A DNA stretch of 43,420 nt from Pseudomonadales bacterium (GTDB lineage: Bacteria > Pseudomonadota > Gammaproteobacteria > Pseudomonadales > Ketobacteraceae): the NCBI GenBank assembly GCA_022361455.1, contig JAKSAW010000710.1:1-43420 (forward strand), in the 5' to 3' direction. The notes beneath the pieces were generated by a model, which was not told where the DNA came from, made no database searches, and was given only the letters and a program-made list of their open reading frames with translations. The translations under genes and the position numbers were made by a program. Shown one piece after another: positions 17,002 through 26,296 of this stretch. Numbering within the stretch: position 1 is the stretch's first letter; every line of letters begins with the position of its first letter.

Positions 17002-18792
17002 ATGACCCAAGAATCTCAAGATTGGAAAGAGAAATATCTGTCGTCCCTGGAGCGTTTTGAACGGCTACAAAATGCCGACAAAGAGCGCTTAGATATATTG
17101 CGTAAAGGATTGGTACGCGTGAGCTTGGCAGCCGATGGCCAAGATGCGGACCTAGATGAGAAGCTTGCGGAGTTGCGCACTGAGTTAAGAAGCAATACTG
17201 ATGTTTTAGAGCTTGAACCTAAAGTGTCTTCTTTAGAGGCTTTGGTGGTTGCTTTAGACGAAAGGCGTCGTGATGAGCATGACGCGCTGGAAACCTTAAT
17301 TGGCAACTCTCTAGACGGCTTTTTAAAATCACAGCTTCCGCGACAGAATAAATCGCTTATCAAGAAATACCAAAAATCCCTTCCAAAATTAATGGAGGGT
17401 AACGGTAATCACTTGGAAATGTGGACCGAGTATGCAGCGATTCAAGAAGCTTTAGTTGCGTACATTAGCGATTTGGAGAGTCAAGACGGAGAGCAAAAAG
17501 GCTTTTTCCAGCGATTGTTTGCTGGAGGCGGCGATTCCCCTGATCAATCTCAGGAAGTTGATAAAGTTTCTAAACAAGAAGCTTCTGTAGAGGTTGATAG
17601 TGATCAGGCTGAGGATGATTCTGAGCCCGGTATTATTGATCAGGTTGAGCAGTTAGCCGAGCAGGAACCAGTTGATGTGGCTGACGCAAACGATGATCTC
17701 GCTAGCTTGACCACTATTCCTGAAGATGAGGAAGAGCGTGAACAATTAAGGCAACGTATAGCGAGCGTTATTTCAAGCTTGCTTCAACAAATCGATTTGC
17801 CTGAGGAAAACCATTCTAAAAAAGATTCGTTGATTCAAAAAATCGAAAGCCCTTTTGCTTGGAATGATCTTCCAGATTTACTCGAGGAAACTGCTGAACT
17901 GGTAACGACTACTCGAGTCGAGGCGCAAAAAGAGTTTGAAGGCTTTTTGGTATCGTTGCATGAGCGGCTAAGAGAAATTCAAGATTTTCTAGTAACCGCT
18001 CGAAAAGGCGAAGAGCAAGCACAGCTAAACCAGGAAAAGCTAGATAACGAAGTGCGCAATGAGTTGCGCGAAATTCGCAATACTGTTGAAACCAGTGATG
18101 ATATTGATCGTATCAAGTTGGATATTGAATCCATGGTAGATCGTATTATATCGGTGGTAGATAAATTTCATGGCGACGAACGCGTTCGGCGTGATGAGGT
18201 TTATGAGCATATAGAGTCGCTGGGTAAGCGCATGGAAGCGATGGAAAGCGAAGCTACTGAATTGCGTACCAGTTTGGAAGCAACTCGTATCCAAGCAATG
18301 AAGGATGCGCTAACTGAGCTGCCCAATCGCCAAGCTTATGATGAGCATATTGAGCGTGAATTTTCCCGCTGGAAACGTCGTAATTATCCTTTATCGATAG
18401 CGATCTGCGATATTGATCACTTTAAGGCGATCAACGACAACTTGGGGCACTTGAGAGGGGATAAAGTGCTGAAGTTGGTATCGCGTGAATTATCGCGAAG
18501 AGTGCGCAGTGAAGATTTTGTTGCGCGTTATGGCGGTGAAGAATTTGTGATTGTTATGCCTGATACTGATGAGCCTTCTGCGGTAGCCGCTGTCGAAAAA
18601 GTACGTTCTTGTATCGAAGAGTGTCCCTTTAATTTTAATAATGAACGTATACCTGTTACGGCTTCTTTTGGCGTAACTTCCTTTGGTGAAGGGGATACCA
18701 TAGAGTCCTGTTTTGAGCGAGCCGACAAGGCGCTCTATGAAGCTAAAAACACTGGAAGAAATAAAGTAGTAAAAAGTGGTGGCATGCGCTAA
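17002..18792 (+). CDS. Diguanylate cyclase with long coiled N-terminal region
   Basis: 596 residues. The C-terminal GGDEF domain (about 430-592) has the active site GGEEF (511-515) and the inhibitory I-site RSED (502-505), so it should make c-di-GMP and be feedback-inhibited. Residues 1-160 form an alpha-helical domain (WKEKYLSSLERFERLQ, LIKKYQKSLPKLMEG), followed by a highly acidic linker (about 170-240) and a second helical region to 430 with long coiled coils (EVRNELREIRNTVE). No membrane segment or signal peptide: cytoplasmic, probably dimerised by the coils. In Pseudomonas the gene at this place (after the EEP hydrolase) is also a diguanylate cyclase, DgcH. The ribosome-binding site is weak. 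Confidence 0.92.
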   Translation: MTQESQDWKEKYLSSLERFERLQNADKERLDILRKGLVRVSLAADGQDADLDEKLAELRTELRSNTDVLELEPKVSSLEALVVALDERRRDEHDALETLIGNSLDGFLKSQLPRQNKSLIKKYQKSLPKLMEGNGNHLEMWTEYAAIQEALVAYISDLESQDGEQKGFFQRLFAGGGDSPDQSQEVDKVSKQEASVEVDSDQAEDDSEPGIIDQVEQLAEQEPVDVADANDDLASLTTIPEDEEEREQLRQRIASVISSLLQQIDLPEENHSKKDSLIQKIESPFAWNDLPDLLEETAELVTTTRVEAQKEFEGFLVSLHERLREIQDFLVTARKGEEQAQLNQEKLDNEVRNELREIRNTVETSDDIDRIKLDIESMVDRIISVVDKFHGDERVRRDEVYEHIESLGKRMEAMESEATELRTSLEATRIQAMKDALTELPNRQAYDEHIEREFSRWKRRNYPLSIAICDIDHFKAINDNLGHLRGDKVLKLVSRELSRRVRSEDFVARYGGEEFVIVMPDTDEPSAVAAVEKVRSCIEECPFNFNNERIPVTASFGVTSFGEGDTIESCFERADKALYEAKNTGRNKVVKSGGMR

Positions 18793-18837
18793 AGCCGAGT
18801 TGAGCATCGACTGTTTAGCAGTATCAGTATCTTGGTT

Positions 18838-19203
18838 TTAGTTGAGAATATCGGCTAAGCGAGCTACTAATAACTCTTCATCAAGTGGCTTGGTGATCAG
18901 TTCATCCACACCTGATTGCATGATCTCTTCATCTTCACCTTTGATAGCATGGGCTGTCAGAGCAATGATGGGAATATTTTTATAACGTTCGGTGTTTCGT
19001 AATTGTTTCGTGGCTTCTTTACCGTCCATACCGGGTAGGGAAATGTCCATCAAAACTAGGTCGAATTCTTGTTGATTGGCCAGGTCGATACAATCTTCCC
19101 CGGTGAAGGCAGACGTAATATCGTAACCCTCATCCTCCAGAATCCAGGTGACTAGCTTCATATTGTCAGGATTGTCTTCAACTACCAGAATGCGCTTGGC
19201 CAT
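18838..19203 (-). CDS. Stand-alone response-regulator receiver protein
   Basis: 121 residues, a single REC domain with no output domain. Phosphoacceptor Asp53 (LVLMDISLPGMDG), acidic pocket Glu9/Asp10 (VVEDN), switch Thr83 (ALTAHA) and Lys105 (TKPLD) are all present, so it should be phosphorylatable. DivK/CheY-like stand-alone receivers act by binding a target protein; no kinase is in the window. It lies 79 bp downstream of recG on the same strand and converges with the diguanylate cyclase gene, but no partnership is shown. Confidence 0.9.
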   Translation of the reverse strand: MAKRILVVEDNPDNMKLVTWILEDEGYDITSAFTGEDCIDLANQQEFDLVLMDISLPGMDGKEATKQLRNTERYKNIPIIALTAHAIKGEDEEIMQSGVDELITKPLDEELLVARLADILN

Positions 19204-19282
19204 CTAACTACTTCTCCGCTGCCTTTTGTTAAAGTCTAGAACAAAAGCGGCTGCTCTGCTGAAGGCGTGTGTTGCTTTATTG

Positions 19283-21364
19283 TTAAACCTGGGCGTAGGC
19301 GTTGTTTTCCCCTAACCAACGTGAGATTAGAGGCTCTACAAGCTCTGCATGGTTAGTGAGTATTCGCTCGGCAAGTGGTTTGAGGGTTTCTAGTAGGTCT
19401 TCATCTCGCATTAAATCGGCAATTCGAAAGCCGATATCGCCAGTTTGTCGTGTTCCTAGTACCTCTCCAGGGCCACGCAACTCCAGATCTTTTTCCGCAA
19501 TTTCAAAGCCATCATTAGTGGCGCGCATTATTTCAAGGCGCGCTTTGCCTTGCTGGCTTAACGGGTTTTGGTACAGCAATACACAAAAACTAGCATTAGC
19601 CCCCCTTCCTACTCGCCCTCTCAACTGGTGCAGCTGTGCTAGGCCCAGTCGCTCGGGGTTCTCGATAACCATCACGCTCGCATTGGGTACATTCACCCCC
19701 ACTTCGATAACGGTGGTGGCAACTAGCAGTTGTAGACTGCCTTGCTGGAATTCAGTCATCACGGCCGTCTTTTCTTGGGGTTTCATGCGACCATGGATTA
19801 AGCCGACGCTTATTCCCGGCAATTGTTCGCTGAGGAGCTTGGCCGCATCTTCGGCTGCCTGGCACTGCAGGGCTTCAGATTCCTCTATCAAAGTGCAAAC
19901 CCAATAAACCTGCTTATTTTCCTGACAGGCATTCTGAACTCTTGCCACTACTTGATCTCGCCGTTGATTGTCGATGACTACGGTAGTGACAGGTTTTCTT
20001 CCCGGAGGAAGTTCATCAATCACAGAGGTATCAAGATCGGCATAGGCGCTCATGGCCAATGTTCTTGGTATGGGTGTGGCGGTCATAATAAGCTGATGGG
20101 GTGTTATGCCTTGCTTTGCCCCTTTATCTTTAAGAGACAAGCGTTGATGTACCCCAAAGCGATGTTGCTCGTCGATAATGACTAACCCCAAACGCTGATA
20201 GACAACGTCTTCTTGAAACAGCGCGTGGGTGCCAATGATCATAGTGGCCTCACCACTGGCAATGTCGTTCAGGGTGGTGCTTCTAGCCTTACCTTTAACC
20301 TTTCCACTGAGCCAGCTGGTGGAAATCGCGAGAGTGTCAAACCATTCACTAAAATGTTGATAATGCTGTTCCGCTAGAATCTCTGTAGGTGCCATTAAGG
20401 CCACCTGAAAGCCGCAGTCAATTGCCCGCAGTGCTGCGAGTGCCGCCACTAACGTTTTTCCAGAACCTACATCACCTTGTACTAGGCGCAACATTGGGTG
20501 AGGTTGTTTTAGATCCTTTAGAATTTCAGAAACTACCCGCTGTTGCGCGTTGGTGGGATAAAAGGGTAATTGTTTTAGAAAGCTCTCGGCTCGACTTTCG
20601 GCGGTATTAAGCGCAGGTGCTTTATCGGATTTTATTCGCTGTCGAATACCCAACAAGCTAACGTGGTGTGCTAGAAGCTCCTCGAGAGCCAGGCGCCTTT
20701 GTGCCGGATGAGATCCTTGCAGTAATTGTGTTACGTTCGCTTCTGGTGGTGGGCGATGGGTAAGTTGCAGCGCCTGCGCTAAGGTTGGCCACTGATAGTT
20801 ATCAATAACCTCTTGAGGAATTAATTCTTTAATGGGGTGAGCACCGCCCAGTAAACGTAATGCTTGATCCGTTAGCTTTCTAAGCAAGTGTTGGCTAACG
20901 CCTTCGGTAGTGGGGTAAATGGCAGTTAAGGATTTTTCTACTGGGGCATCAGCAGATTTGAGAATTTGATACTCGGGGTGAGCGATTTCTTTGCCAGCAC
21001 TGGTGAGCCTTACTTCGCCAAAACAGCGTATCAGAGCGCCTTTACTGAGTTGCTTTTGTTGTGCTGCGGAGAAGTGAAAAAAACGCAGTTGAATGGCACC
21101 GGTACCGTCGGAGAGTCGGCAAATTAAGCTGCGGCGTTTACGAAACACCACGCTACTAATTTCAATGGTGCCTTGAATTAGCGCTTCATTAAATGGTTCA
21201 GTAGCACCAATGGGCGTAATGTGGGTTCTGTCTTGATAGCGCGATGGCAAATGAAACAGTAAGTCTTGGAGATTGCGCAATCCCAAGCGCTGTAATTTGG
21301 GGGCGGTTGCAGCTCCGACCCCTTTTAGTTGTGATACTGGAGTGGATTGCCAGAAGTTGCTCAC
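19283..21364 (-). CDS. recG: ATP-dependent DNA helicase RecG
   Basis: 693 residues. An N-terminal wedge/OB domain (about 1-180: VSQLKGVGAATAPKLQRLGL, PSRYQDRTHI) binds branched DNA. The helicase core has motif I QGDVGSGKT, motif II DEQH (IIDEQHRFGVHQR), TATPIPRTLA (motif III) and the C-terminal RGRVGRGA, then the TRG region near ELRGPGEVLGTRQTG. It remodels stalled replication forks and processes recombination intermediates. The start is GTG, overlapping the oxyR stop as GTGA, so it is translationally coupled to oxyR. The oxyR-recG order is conserved in Pseudomonas. Confidence 0.97.
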   Translation of the reverse strand: MSNFWQSTPVSQLKGVGAATAPKLQRLGLRNLQDLLFHLPSRYQDRTHITPIGATEPFNEALIQGTIEISSVVFRKRRSLICRLSDGTGAIQLRFFHFSAAQQKQLSKGALIRCFGEVRLTSAGKEIAHPEYQILKSADAPVEKSLTAIYPTTEGVSQHLLRKLTDQALRLLGGAHPIKELIPQEVIDNYQWPTLAQALQLTHRPPPEANVTQLLQGSHPAQRRLALEELLAHHVSLLGIRQRIKSDKAPALNTAESRAESFLKQLPFYPTNAQQRVVSEILKDLKQPHPMLRLVQGDVGSGKTLVAALAALRAIDCGFQVALMAPTEILAEQHYQHFSEWFDTLAISTSWLSGKVKGKARSTTLNDIASGEATMIIGTHALFQEDVVYQRLGLVIIDEQHRFGVHQRLSLKDKGAKQGITPHQLIMTATPIPRTLAMSAYADLDTSVIDELPPGRKPVTTVVIDNQRRDQVVARVQNACQENKQVYWVCTLIEESEALQCQAAEDAAKLLSEQLPGISVGLIHGRMKPQEKTAVMTEFQQGSLQLLVATTVIEVGVNVPNASVMVIENPERLGLAQLHQLRGRVGRGANASFCVLLYQNPLSQQGKARLEIMRATNDGFEIAEKDLELRGPGEVLGTRQTGDIGFRIADLMRDEDLLETLKPLAERILTNHAELVEPLISRWLGENNAYAQV

Positions 21365-22278
21365 GACTTGGTTGCAATCACATCAATGGAACAGCTTTGA
21401 ATCGCTTGGGTTAATGCCTCTATCGCTTTGGGGCGTGGAAATCGCTTGCGCCAAACAATGGAAACGCTTCTGTAAGGCGTTTTACCGGCAAAGGGTTTAT
21501 AGACCAAGGTATCGGAATCATAGATTTGGTGATCGACTGCAGACATGGGTACGATGGTTAATCCTAACCCGGAGGCAACCATGTGTCGCAGTGTTTCCAA
21601 AGAAGTGCCTTGCGGGGTTAAATTAGTTTCGCTGGTTTCTTTCTGAATTGTTGGACAGGCTTTTAATACCTGGTCGCGAAAGCAGTGCCCTTCTCCTAAT
21701 AATAAAATTTGTTCTTTCTCGAGTTGCTTGCGGGTTATTTTTTCTTTTTCCGCCAGGGGGTGATCCGCAGGCGTTAAGATGCAAAATGGCTCGTCATAAA
21801 GGTCGATCATCTCTGTTTCTGGTTCCTTAAAAGGAGGGGAGATGATGATGGCGTCTAGCTCGCCATGGCGTAGCTTATTGCGCAATACCTCGGTGTAATT
21901 TTCTTCCAATATGAGCGGCATTGTTGGGGCAATAGGTTTTATGTGTCTGATTAAGTGAGGGAACAAATAAGGCCCAACGGTAAAAATGGCCCCTACCTTT
22001 AAAGCTGAGTTAATTTCTCCACGACCTTCGTCAGCAATAGTTTTAACAATTTCAGCTTCTTCTAGCACTCGAATCGCCTGCTCGATAATGCGCTCACCCA
22101 ATGGGGTGACTCTTACTTCGGTGCGACTGCGTTCGAAAATTGCAATATTAAGTTCATCTTCGAGTTTTTTGATAGCCACACTCAAGGTAGGTTGACTAAC
22201 AAAACATTTCTCTGCAGCCTTGCGAAAGTGTTTTTCCCGGGCCAAGGTAACGATGTAGCGAAGTTCGGTTAAAGTCAT
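21361..22278 (-). CDS. oxyR: Hydrogen-peroxide sensing regulator OxyR
   Basis: 305 residues from the ATG at 22278 (MTLTELRYIVTLA), the conserved OxyR start; a TTG 30 bp upstream is unlikely. LysR-type helix-turn-helix FRKAAEKCFVSQPTLSVAIKKLE at about 18-40. The redox cysteines fall exactly at Cys199 and Cys208 (GEGHCFRDQVLKAC), the numbering of E. coli OxyR. Peroxide forms a disulfide between them and activates transcription of antioxidant genes. It is directly followed by recG with a 4-bp overlap, linking peroxide response to fork repair. It diverges from the YeeZ-like gene across 96 bp. I cannot pick out an OxyR site there. Confidence 0.95.
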   Translation of the reverse strand: MTLTELRYIVTLAREKHFRKAAEKCFVSQPTLSVAIKKLEDELNIAIFERSRTEVRVTPLGERIIEQAIRVLEEAEIVKTIADEGRGEINSALKVGAIFTVGPYLFPHLIRHIKPIAPTMPLILEENYTEVLRNKLRHGELDAIIISPPFKEPETEMIDLYDEPFCILTPADHPLAEKEKITRKQLEKEQILLLGEGHCFRDQVLKACPTIQKETSETNLTPQGTSLETLRHMVASGLGLTIVPMSAVDHQIYDSDTLVYKPFAGKTPYRSVSIVWRKRFPRPKAIEALTQAIQSCSIDVIATKS

Positions 22279-22374
22279 GGTTTTCGTAGGTGTATTAGTG
22301 ATAGGCAAAAAGTATCACGTTATTGCACAGTTAAAAAGATCTATATCAAATCCTGGGGAGCAAGAAGCGCTTTT

Positions 22375-23244
22375 ATGAATGTGAACGAGATGACACAGAG
22401 TAAATCTGTTCTGCTGGTCGGCTGTGGCGACATAGGGTTGCAATTAGGTGAAGTCTTAACACAGCAAGGCTTTTCAGTGCATGGACTACGTCGCAATCCA
22501 CCTGCGCAAGGTCCCTTCGAATTTGTTAAAGCTGATTTGTTAGATCCGCTCTCTCTGGAGTGCATTCAGGATACCTATGACTTCATTGTCTATACGGCAA
22601 CACCCTCCAAGAGCACTCCTGAAGCCTACGAGGCAATCTATGTACAAGGACTAAAGAATCTAATGGCGGCAGTGGATCAACCTAGAGAAAGATTCTTTCT
22701 AGTATCTTCCACTGGTGTATATCATCAAACTCTAGGTGAATGGGTAGATGAAAGCTCTGCTACAGAGCCCGTGCGCTTCTCTGGTCAAACCTTATTAAAA
22801 GCTGAGCAGCTTGCATCTGCAGGTTGGTCTAATACCACGGTGGTTCGTTTTGCCGGGATTTACGGGCCAGGACGTTTGCGCCTGGTAAAGAAAATTCAGC
22901 AAGGTTGTACAGTGGTTGAAACGCCACCTAAATATACCAATCGTATTCATCGCGATGATTGTGCAGGGCTGTTACAGTTTTTAATGGCACAGGTCTTGGC
23001 GGGTGAAAACATTGAATCTATCTATACTGGTGTGGATAGCGATCCAGGTAGCGAAGCCGAAGTGTTGGATTTTATTGCCACCCAATTGCAGCTGCCTATA
23101 CCTGCTCGTGAAGAGGCACCGAGTAATATGAGTCAGAATAAGCGCTGTTGCAATGATTTGATCGTAAATGCTGGATATCGTTTTAAGTTTCCAAGTTATA
23201 AAGAGGGTTATTTAGATATTTTGCAAAAAGCTGAACTTATTTAA
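22375..23244 (+). CDS. YeeZ-like NAD(P)-dependent epimerase/dehydrogenase
   Basis: 289 residues, extended short-chain dehydrogenase/epimerase fold. The Rossmann motif is GCGDIGLQLG (about 16-25); SSTGVYHQ gives the Ser-x-x-x-Tyr context, although the catalytic YxxxK is not in its canonical form (SGQTLLKAEQL follows), and VRFAGIYGPGR is the usual epimerase motif. It resembles E. coli YeeZ, whose substrate is not known. An alternative start at 22390 (MTQSKSV) is possible; both have weak ribosome-binding sites. The stop overlaps the stop of the convergent MASE1 gene by about 2 bp. Confidence 0.85.
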   Translation: MNVNEMTQSKSVLLVGCGDIGLQLGEVLTQQGFSVHGLRRNPPAQGPFEFVKADLLDPLSLECIQDTYDFIVYTATPSKSTPEAYEAIYVQGLKNLMAAVDQPRERFFLVSSTGVYHQTLGEWVDESSATEPVRFSGQTLLKAEQLASAGWSNTTVVRFAGIYGPGRLRLVKKIQQGCTVVETPPKYTNRIHRDDCAGLLQFLMAQVLAGENIESIYTGVDSDPGSEAEVLDFIATQLQLPIPAREEAPSNMSQNKRCCNDLIVNAGYRFKFPSYKEGYLDILQKAELI

Positions 23245-25796
23245 GCTTGTTTTTGATTGGTTGTTTTGCTTTCGTTTAGTGTTTCATTGGTATTGGTTGT
23301 TAGCGGTACGGGTTTATCAAACCAAAAACCTTGGCCATATTGAATACCGATTTTTTGCAGTGTTGCGATAGTGCTGTCGTCTTCTATCCACTCAGCAATA
23401 CATTGCATGTTTTTTAACAGGGCGATTTTTGCTAAAGACTCCACGATAATTTGGCTAGTTTTATCTTGATGTAGAGAGCGCACGAACTGCCCATCCAGTT
23501 TTACATATTGTATGGGTAGCTTTTCTAAGTAGGAGTGGTTGGCGACACCGCTGCCAAAATCGTCAAGCGCGAATTTGAATCCCAGAGCGATCATGTCTTG
23601 CATGGCATCGCATATTTCATCCAGATCCTGTAGTGCTACTCTCTCGGTAACCTCAAAGCAAATTCTAGAGGTATCAATCTGTTCTCGTTTAGCGAGGGCC
23701 TTTATATCTGCAAAGAAGTTTTTGTCGTTTAGTGAGTTTCCACATAAATTTATGTTGTAGGTCGCCTTGTCATTCGGGTTGGCGTGTAAATACTGAAAAG
23801 TTTTTTCAGTTACCCAACGATCTATTACCGGCATAAATCCAAAACGTTCGGCAATAGGTAAAAAGCTCGCTGGGCTAATAAGAGTATCTTTTTGGTTTAA
23901 ACGAATTAATATTTCATAGTGGGAGCATTGGTTCACTGCTTGGTCCAGGCGATGTATGCCTTGCCTATATAGCGTGAACTGATTGCGCATTAATGCTCGC
24001 TTCAACTGGGATATCCATTCTATTTCCCCTTGATAACGTAACATGTCGATATCTTCTGCGTGGTAGGTGCTGATTTTATTTCTACCAGTTTCTTTTGCCT
24101 GATAGCATGCAATGTCCGCTCGTGAAAGAACTGCATTTGCGGAACTATCTTGGGGATGAATATAGGTAAGACCAATACTCGCACCCACAGAGAATATGAG
24201 ATCTTCATGATGGTAACGATAGTCTAAGATAGAGCGGCGAATAGATTCGGCAATGGCCAAGGCATGAGGCTCATTGTCGATAGGTAAAATGATACCAAAT
24301 TCATCGCCGCTGATCCGTGCTGCCATGCCGCCATCATTCACATGGTTTGATATTAGCGCGGCGATTTCAATTAGCATTAAATCGCCTATCTCATGTCCAC
24401 AGGTATCGTTAATAAGTTTGAATTGATCTAAATCGATGTAGAGCAGTGTGTAACGTTGAGATTCATTAAGTTCCGCTAATGTATGTTTTAACTTTGAATT
24501 AAAAGCACGACGATTAGCGAGCCCCGTAATTTCATCATGATTGGCTTGATAGGTGAGTTCATCCTTCAAGACTTTTTCGTCAGTGATGTCCCTTAACACG
24601 ATAACGGTGCCAGCTATTTGGTCCTGACGTTTCCAGCTTTTAATTCGTGCATCAATGACTCTAAGTTCGCTATCTTTATTTGGGAATCGATACAGGTAGT
24701 GATCTTCATCTTCTGCCTCGCGAGATAGAAATGTTGATACAGGATGTAGCTTAGTATCTGATGCTTCTCCATCGAATAGTGGACAGACTTCCAAAATATC
24801 GCAGCCGAGGGCGCTGCCTGCATTCCAGCCGGTAATGGCTTCCGCAGTGTCATTTAGGAATAAAACTTTACCATCGATATTGGTGGTGATGACGCCATCA
24901 CTGATAGAGAAGAGTGTGGTCTCTGCTTTATTCTTCTCTTCCAATAATTCTATTCGAGCCAAGTTCTTTTCGTAAAATAATGCTGCCATCAAAAAACTAG
25001 ATAGGGCACAAGTTCCAATAAATGCCATTTTGACTGAAAGAGCAAAGTCAGTAGTGGGTACTAGCAAGCCTTCTCCCAAGACAATGGTAGTGAGCACCAC
25101 TAAGCTTAAGCTAGCGCCTTGATTGCCTAGGGTAATTGCCGAATAGGTCACATAAGGAAGTAGTAGGAAAAACAGTAAGTTGCTGTGATCGGGAATGCTA
25201 TAGAAGAAGGCAATAAAAGCGCCCACGATAATTAAACTAGATAGTAACCAGCGTTCTAGGAAGATCTTTAGTGGTGGTCGTTGATGCCACCAACAGGTGA
25301 TTAATGGAGTAATCACTAAAATACCTAAGGTATCCCCTAGCCACCAAGTCACCGAAGTTTGTAGGAACTGATTAGTGGTAATTTCTTTTAACAGCAGCAA
25401 GTTGCCGGCACCAATGAGTCCGCTTGCGGCTGGTGCAATGATGGCGATGGCACCAAAAAAGAATAAGTTATCTTGAAAGGATTTTAGCTTTGGCGAAAGG
25501 TTAAAAAACTCAATCAATTTAACAGCGATAAAAGCTTCTATTAATTGCGCAGAGCTACCCCATAGTCCAGTAATCACCGATTGATTCAAGCTAATGGCTA
25601 TTAGGGTTTCACCGAGTACAATCACCGGCCACCAGCGCCAACCCATTAACCAAAAAATCGCGACAGCAATACCAGAAGGAGGCCACAGTGGTGTGACGTC
25701 GCCGTAAAAAACAGCAATAAATAGGCCTGCTTGCGCGCTTAAGAAATAAACGGTTGTTAGGGCTATCAGGAAAAGCCCATAGCGGCCATAGGACAT
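23241..25796 (-). CDS. Membrane sensor MASE1-PAS-GGDEF-EAL, c-di-GMP turnover protein
   Basis: 851 residues. About 10-285 is a MASE1 sensor with roughly eight membrane helices and the YGDVTPLWPPSGIAVAIFWL segment. PAS domain about 290-405. GGDEF domain about 415-575 with active site SGDEF (496-500). EAL domain about 590-835 with catalytic set largely kept: Glu628 in an EIL variant (YEILIRL), the Asn of NINLCGN, Glu of FEVTE, DDFGSG, Lys of YVKLDGQF, Glu of AEWIED and Gln of YGQGFWFDKP. It may both make and degrade c-di-GMP; the EAL to EIL change does not remove the metal-binding Glu. Signal unknown. Single gene at the end of the minus-strand block. Confidence 0.92.
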   Translation of the reverse strand: MSYGRYGLFLIALTTVYFLSAQAGLFIAVFYGDVTPLWPPSGIAVAIFWLMGWRWWPVIVLGETLIAISLNQSVITGLWGSSAQLIEAFIAVKLIEFFNLSPKLKSFQDNLFFFGAIAIIAPAASGLIGAGNLLLLKEITTNQFLQTSVTWWLGDTLGILVITPLITCWWHQRPPLKIFLERWLLSSLIIVGAFIAFFYSIPDHSNLLFFLLLPYVTYSAITLGNQGASLSLVVLTTIVLGEGLLVPTTDFALSVKMAFIGTCALSSFLMAALFYEKNLARIELLEEKNKAETTLFSISDGVITTNIDGKVLFLNDTAEAITGWNAGSALGCDILEVCPLFDGEASDTKLHPVSTFLSREAEDEDHYLYRFPNKDSELRVIDARIKSWKRQDQIAGTVIVLRDITDEKVLKDELTYQANHDEITGLANRRAFNSKLKHTLAELNESQRYTLLYIDLDQFKLINDTCGHEIGDLMLIEIAALISNHVNDGGMAARISGDEFGIILPIDNEPHALAIAESIRRSILDYRYHHEDLIFSVGASIGLTYIHPQDSSANAVLSRADIACYQAKETGRNKISTYHAEDIDMLRYQGEIEWISQLKRALMRNQFTLYRQGIHRLDQAVNQCSHYEILIRLNQKDTLISPASFLPIAERFGFMPVIDRWVTEKTFQYLHANPNDKATYNINLCGNSLNDKNFFADIKALAKREQIDTSRICFEVTERVALQDLDEICDAMQDMIALGFKFALDDFGSGVANHSYLEKLPIQYVKLDGQFVRSLHQDKTSQIIVESLAKIALLKNMQCIAEWIEDDSTIATLQKIGIQYGQGFWFDKPVPLTTNTNETLNESKTTNQKQA

Positions 25797-25901
25797 AATG
25801 GGAATACTGTGCTCAGGAGTTTGCTTTTAGTATAGTCTTTAATTTGACGAGCAGCTTAGTTCCAGTATTCCCAAGAATATATTGGCGGTTATTAGAAGTT
25901 A

Positions 25902-26285
25902 TTAGCCGATTTCCATAATGGCATCCATTTCCACTTCCGCGCCTTTTGGAAGAGATGCGACACCAATAGCCGCTCTGGCGGGGTATGGTTGTTCGAAATA
26001 GCGTGACATAACTTCGTTAACTAAAGCGAAGTTATTCAAATCTGTTAGGAAGATATTCAATTTGGCAATATCGGCAAGGCTACCACCGGCTGCTTCTGCA
26101 ACGGCTTTTAAATTCTCAAATACTCGAACGATATTTGCTTCCATGTCCCCTTCCACCATTTCCATGGTTTCAGGAACTAAGGGAATTTGCCCGGATAAAT
26201 AAACGGTGTTACCAACTTTAACTGCTTGTGAGTAGGTGCCAATGGCTTGTGGTGCTTTATCCGTGTGAATGGTCTCACGAGTCAT
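25902..26285 (-). CDS. ridA: RidA enamine/imine deaminase
   Basis: 127 residues, the YjgF/YER057c/UK114 fold. Key residues: Arg104 in [22 protein letters not shown], the substrate carboxylate-binding Arg of RidA, and Glu117. It hydrolyses reactive 2-aminoacrylate and related imines formed by PLP enzymes. AGGAG lies 10 bases before the ATG. It begins 11 bp after the spoT stop and belongs to its transcript; spoT-ridA is the order seen in many gammaproteobacteria. Confidence 0.94.
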   Translation of the reverse strand: MTRETIHTDKAPQAIGTYSQAVKVGNTVYLSGQIPLVPETMEMVEGDMEANIVRVFENLKAVAEAAGGSLADIAKLNIFLTDLNNFALVNEVMSRYFEQPYPARAAIGVASLPKGAEVEMDAIMEIG

Positions 26286-26296
26286 TCGAGTATCTC

